Assembly (NCBI GenBank): GCA_038247995.1
Contig: JBBRUG010000052.1
Location: forward strand, 1 to 22,894
From: JBBRUG01 sp038247995
GTDB lineage: Bacteria > Chloroflexota > Chloroflexia > Chloroflexales > Chloroflexaceae
DNA length: 22,894 nt
Reading direction: 5' to 3'
Position numbers and translations under genes: made by a program
Part shown: piece by piece, positions 21,772 to 22,894 of the stretch
Position numbering within the stretch: the first letter of the stretch is position 1
How the letters are laid out: every line of letters starts with the position of its first letter
Notes under the pieces: generated by a model
The model's database searches: none
What the model saw: only the letters and a program-made list of their open reading frames with translations
What the model was told of the DNA's origin: nothing

Positions 21772-21821
21772 GGTGCGTGAATAGTTCACTAATAAGTTAT
21801 TGCTGAGGAGTCTACACTCGT

Positions 21822-22894
<1,073 letters not shown>

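Overview
The window is about 23 kb of a bacterial chromosome. It is dense in genes, roughly 60% G+C by eye, and most genes have clear Shine-Dalgarno sites. The gene content fits a Chloroflexota genome, possibly a phototrophic Chloroflexales: a carotenoid desaturase-family gene, a Ycf45/R3H-type ATPase, a thymidylate kinase next to a DarA-like c-di-AMP receptor, and secreted proteins with Chloroflexota-style YW..NGG..FGFP repeats. This assignment is an inference from gene content, not from a marker gene. No tRNA, rRNA, CRISPR array, intact IS element or prophage is visible.

Layout. (1) 1-1817, plus strand: the end of fabD, a fabG overlapping it by one base, and a second FabG-like SDR that has lost two catalytic residues. 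(2) 1818-2564: a gene-poor gap whose minus strand carries a good sigma70-type promoter, about 480 nt of hairpin-rich non-coding sequence and a strong intrinsic terminator. I read this as a candidate structured RNA of unknown family. (3) 7363-2565, minus strand: a promoter followed by a small protein, an AAA+ ATPase (coupled by an ATGA overlap), a CpaF/TadA-type ATPase and a CrtI-family oxidoreductase. (4) 17230-7475, minus strand: pdxS-pdxT (PLP synthase); a tandem GNAT protein with the R3H ATPase; tmk and a DarA-like protein; a zinc-ribbon membrane protein; a P1-family peptidase; a CysZ/EI24-like membrane protein; and a secreted endonuclease. (5) 17416-20383, plus strand: an acidic unknown protein, miaB, and a TPR protein. 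(6) 20546-22894: an unknown minus-strand gene that diverges from a groES-groEL operon whose promoter is bracketed by two CIRCE (HrcA) operators. groEL runs off the window.

Functional picture. The genes are mainly housekeeping: fatty-acid synthesis, vitamin B6, dTMP phosphorylation, tRNA modification and protein folding. The less ordinary parts are the candidate RNA at 1890-2407, the FabG pair with non-overlapping active-site losses, the orphan secretion-type ATPase operon ending in a carotenoid gene, and a secreted nuclease with FGFP-type repeats and a lamin-tail domain. Several spacers also hold short 7-16 bp 'word' repeats (967-1006, 1830-1866, 2524-2590, 10054-10088, 16293-16340, 21691-21771), which look like a genome-wide habit of intergenic micro-repeats.
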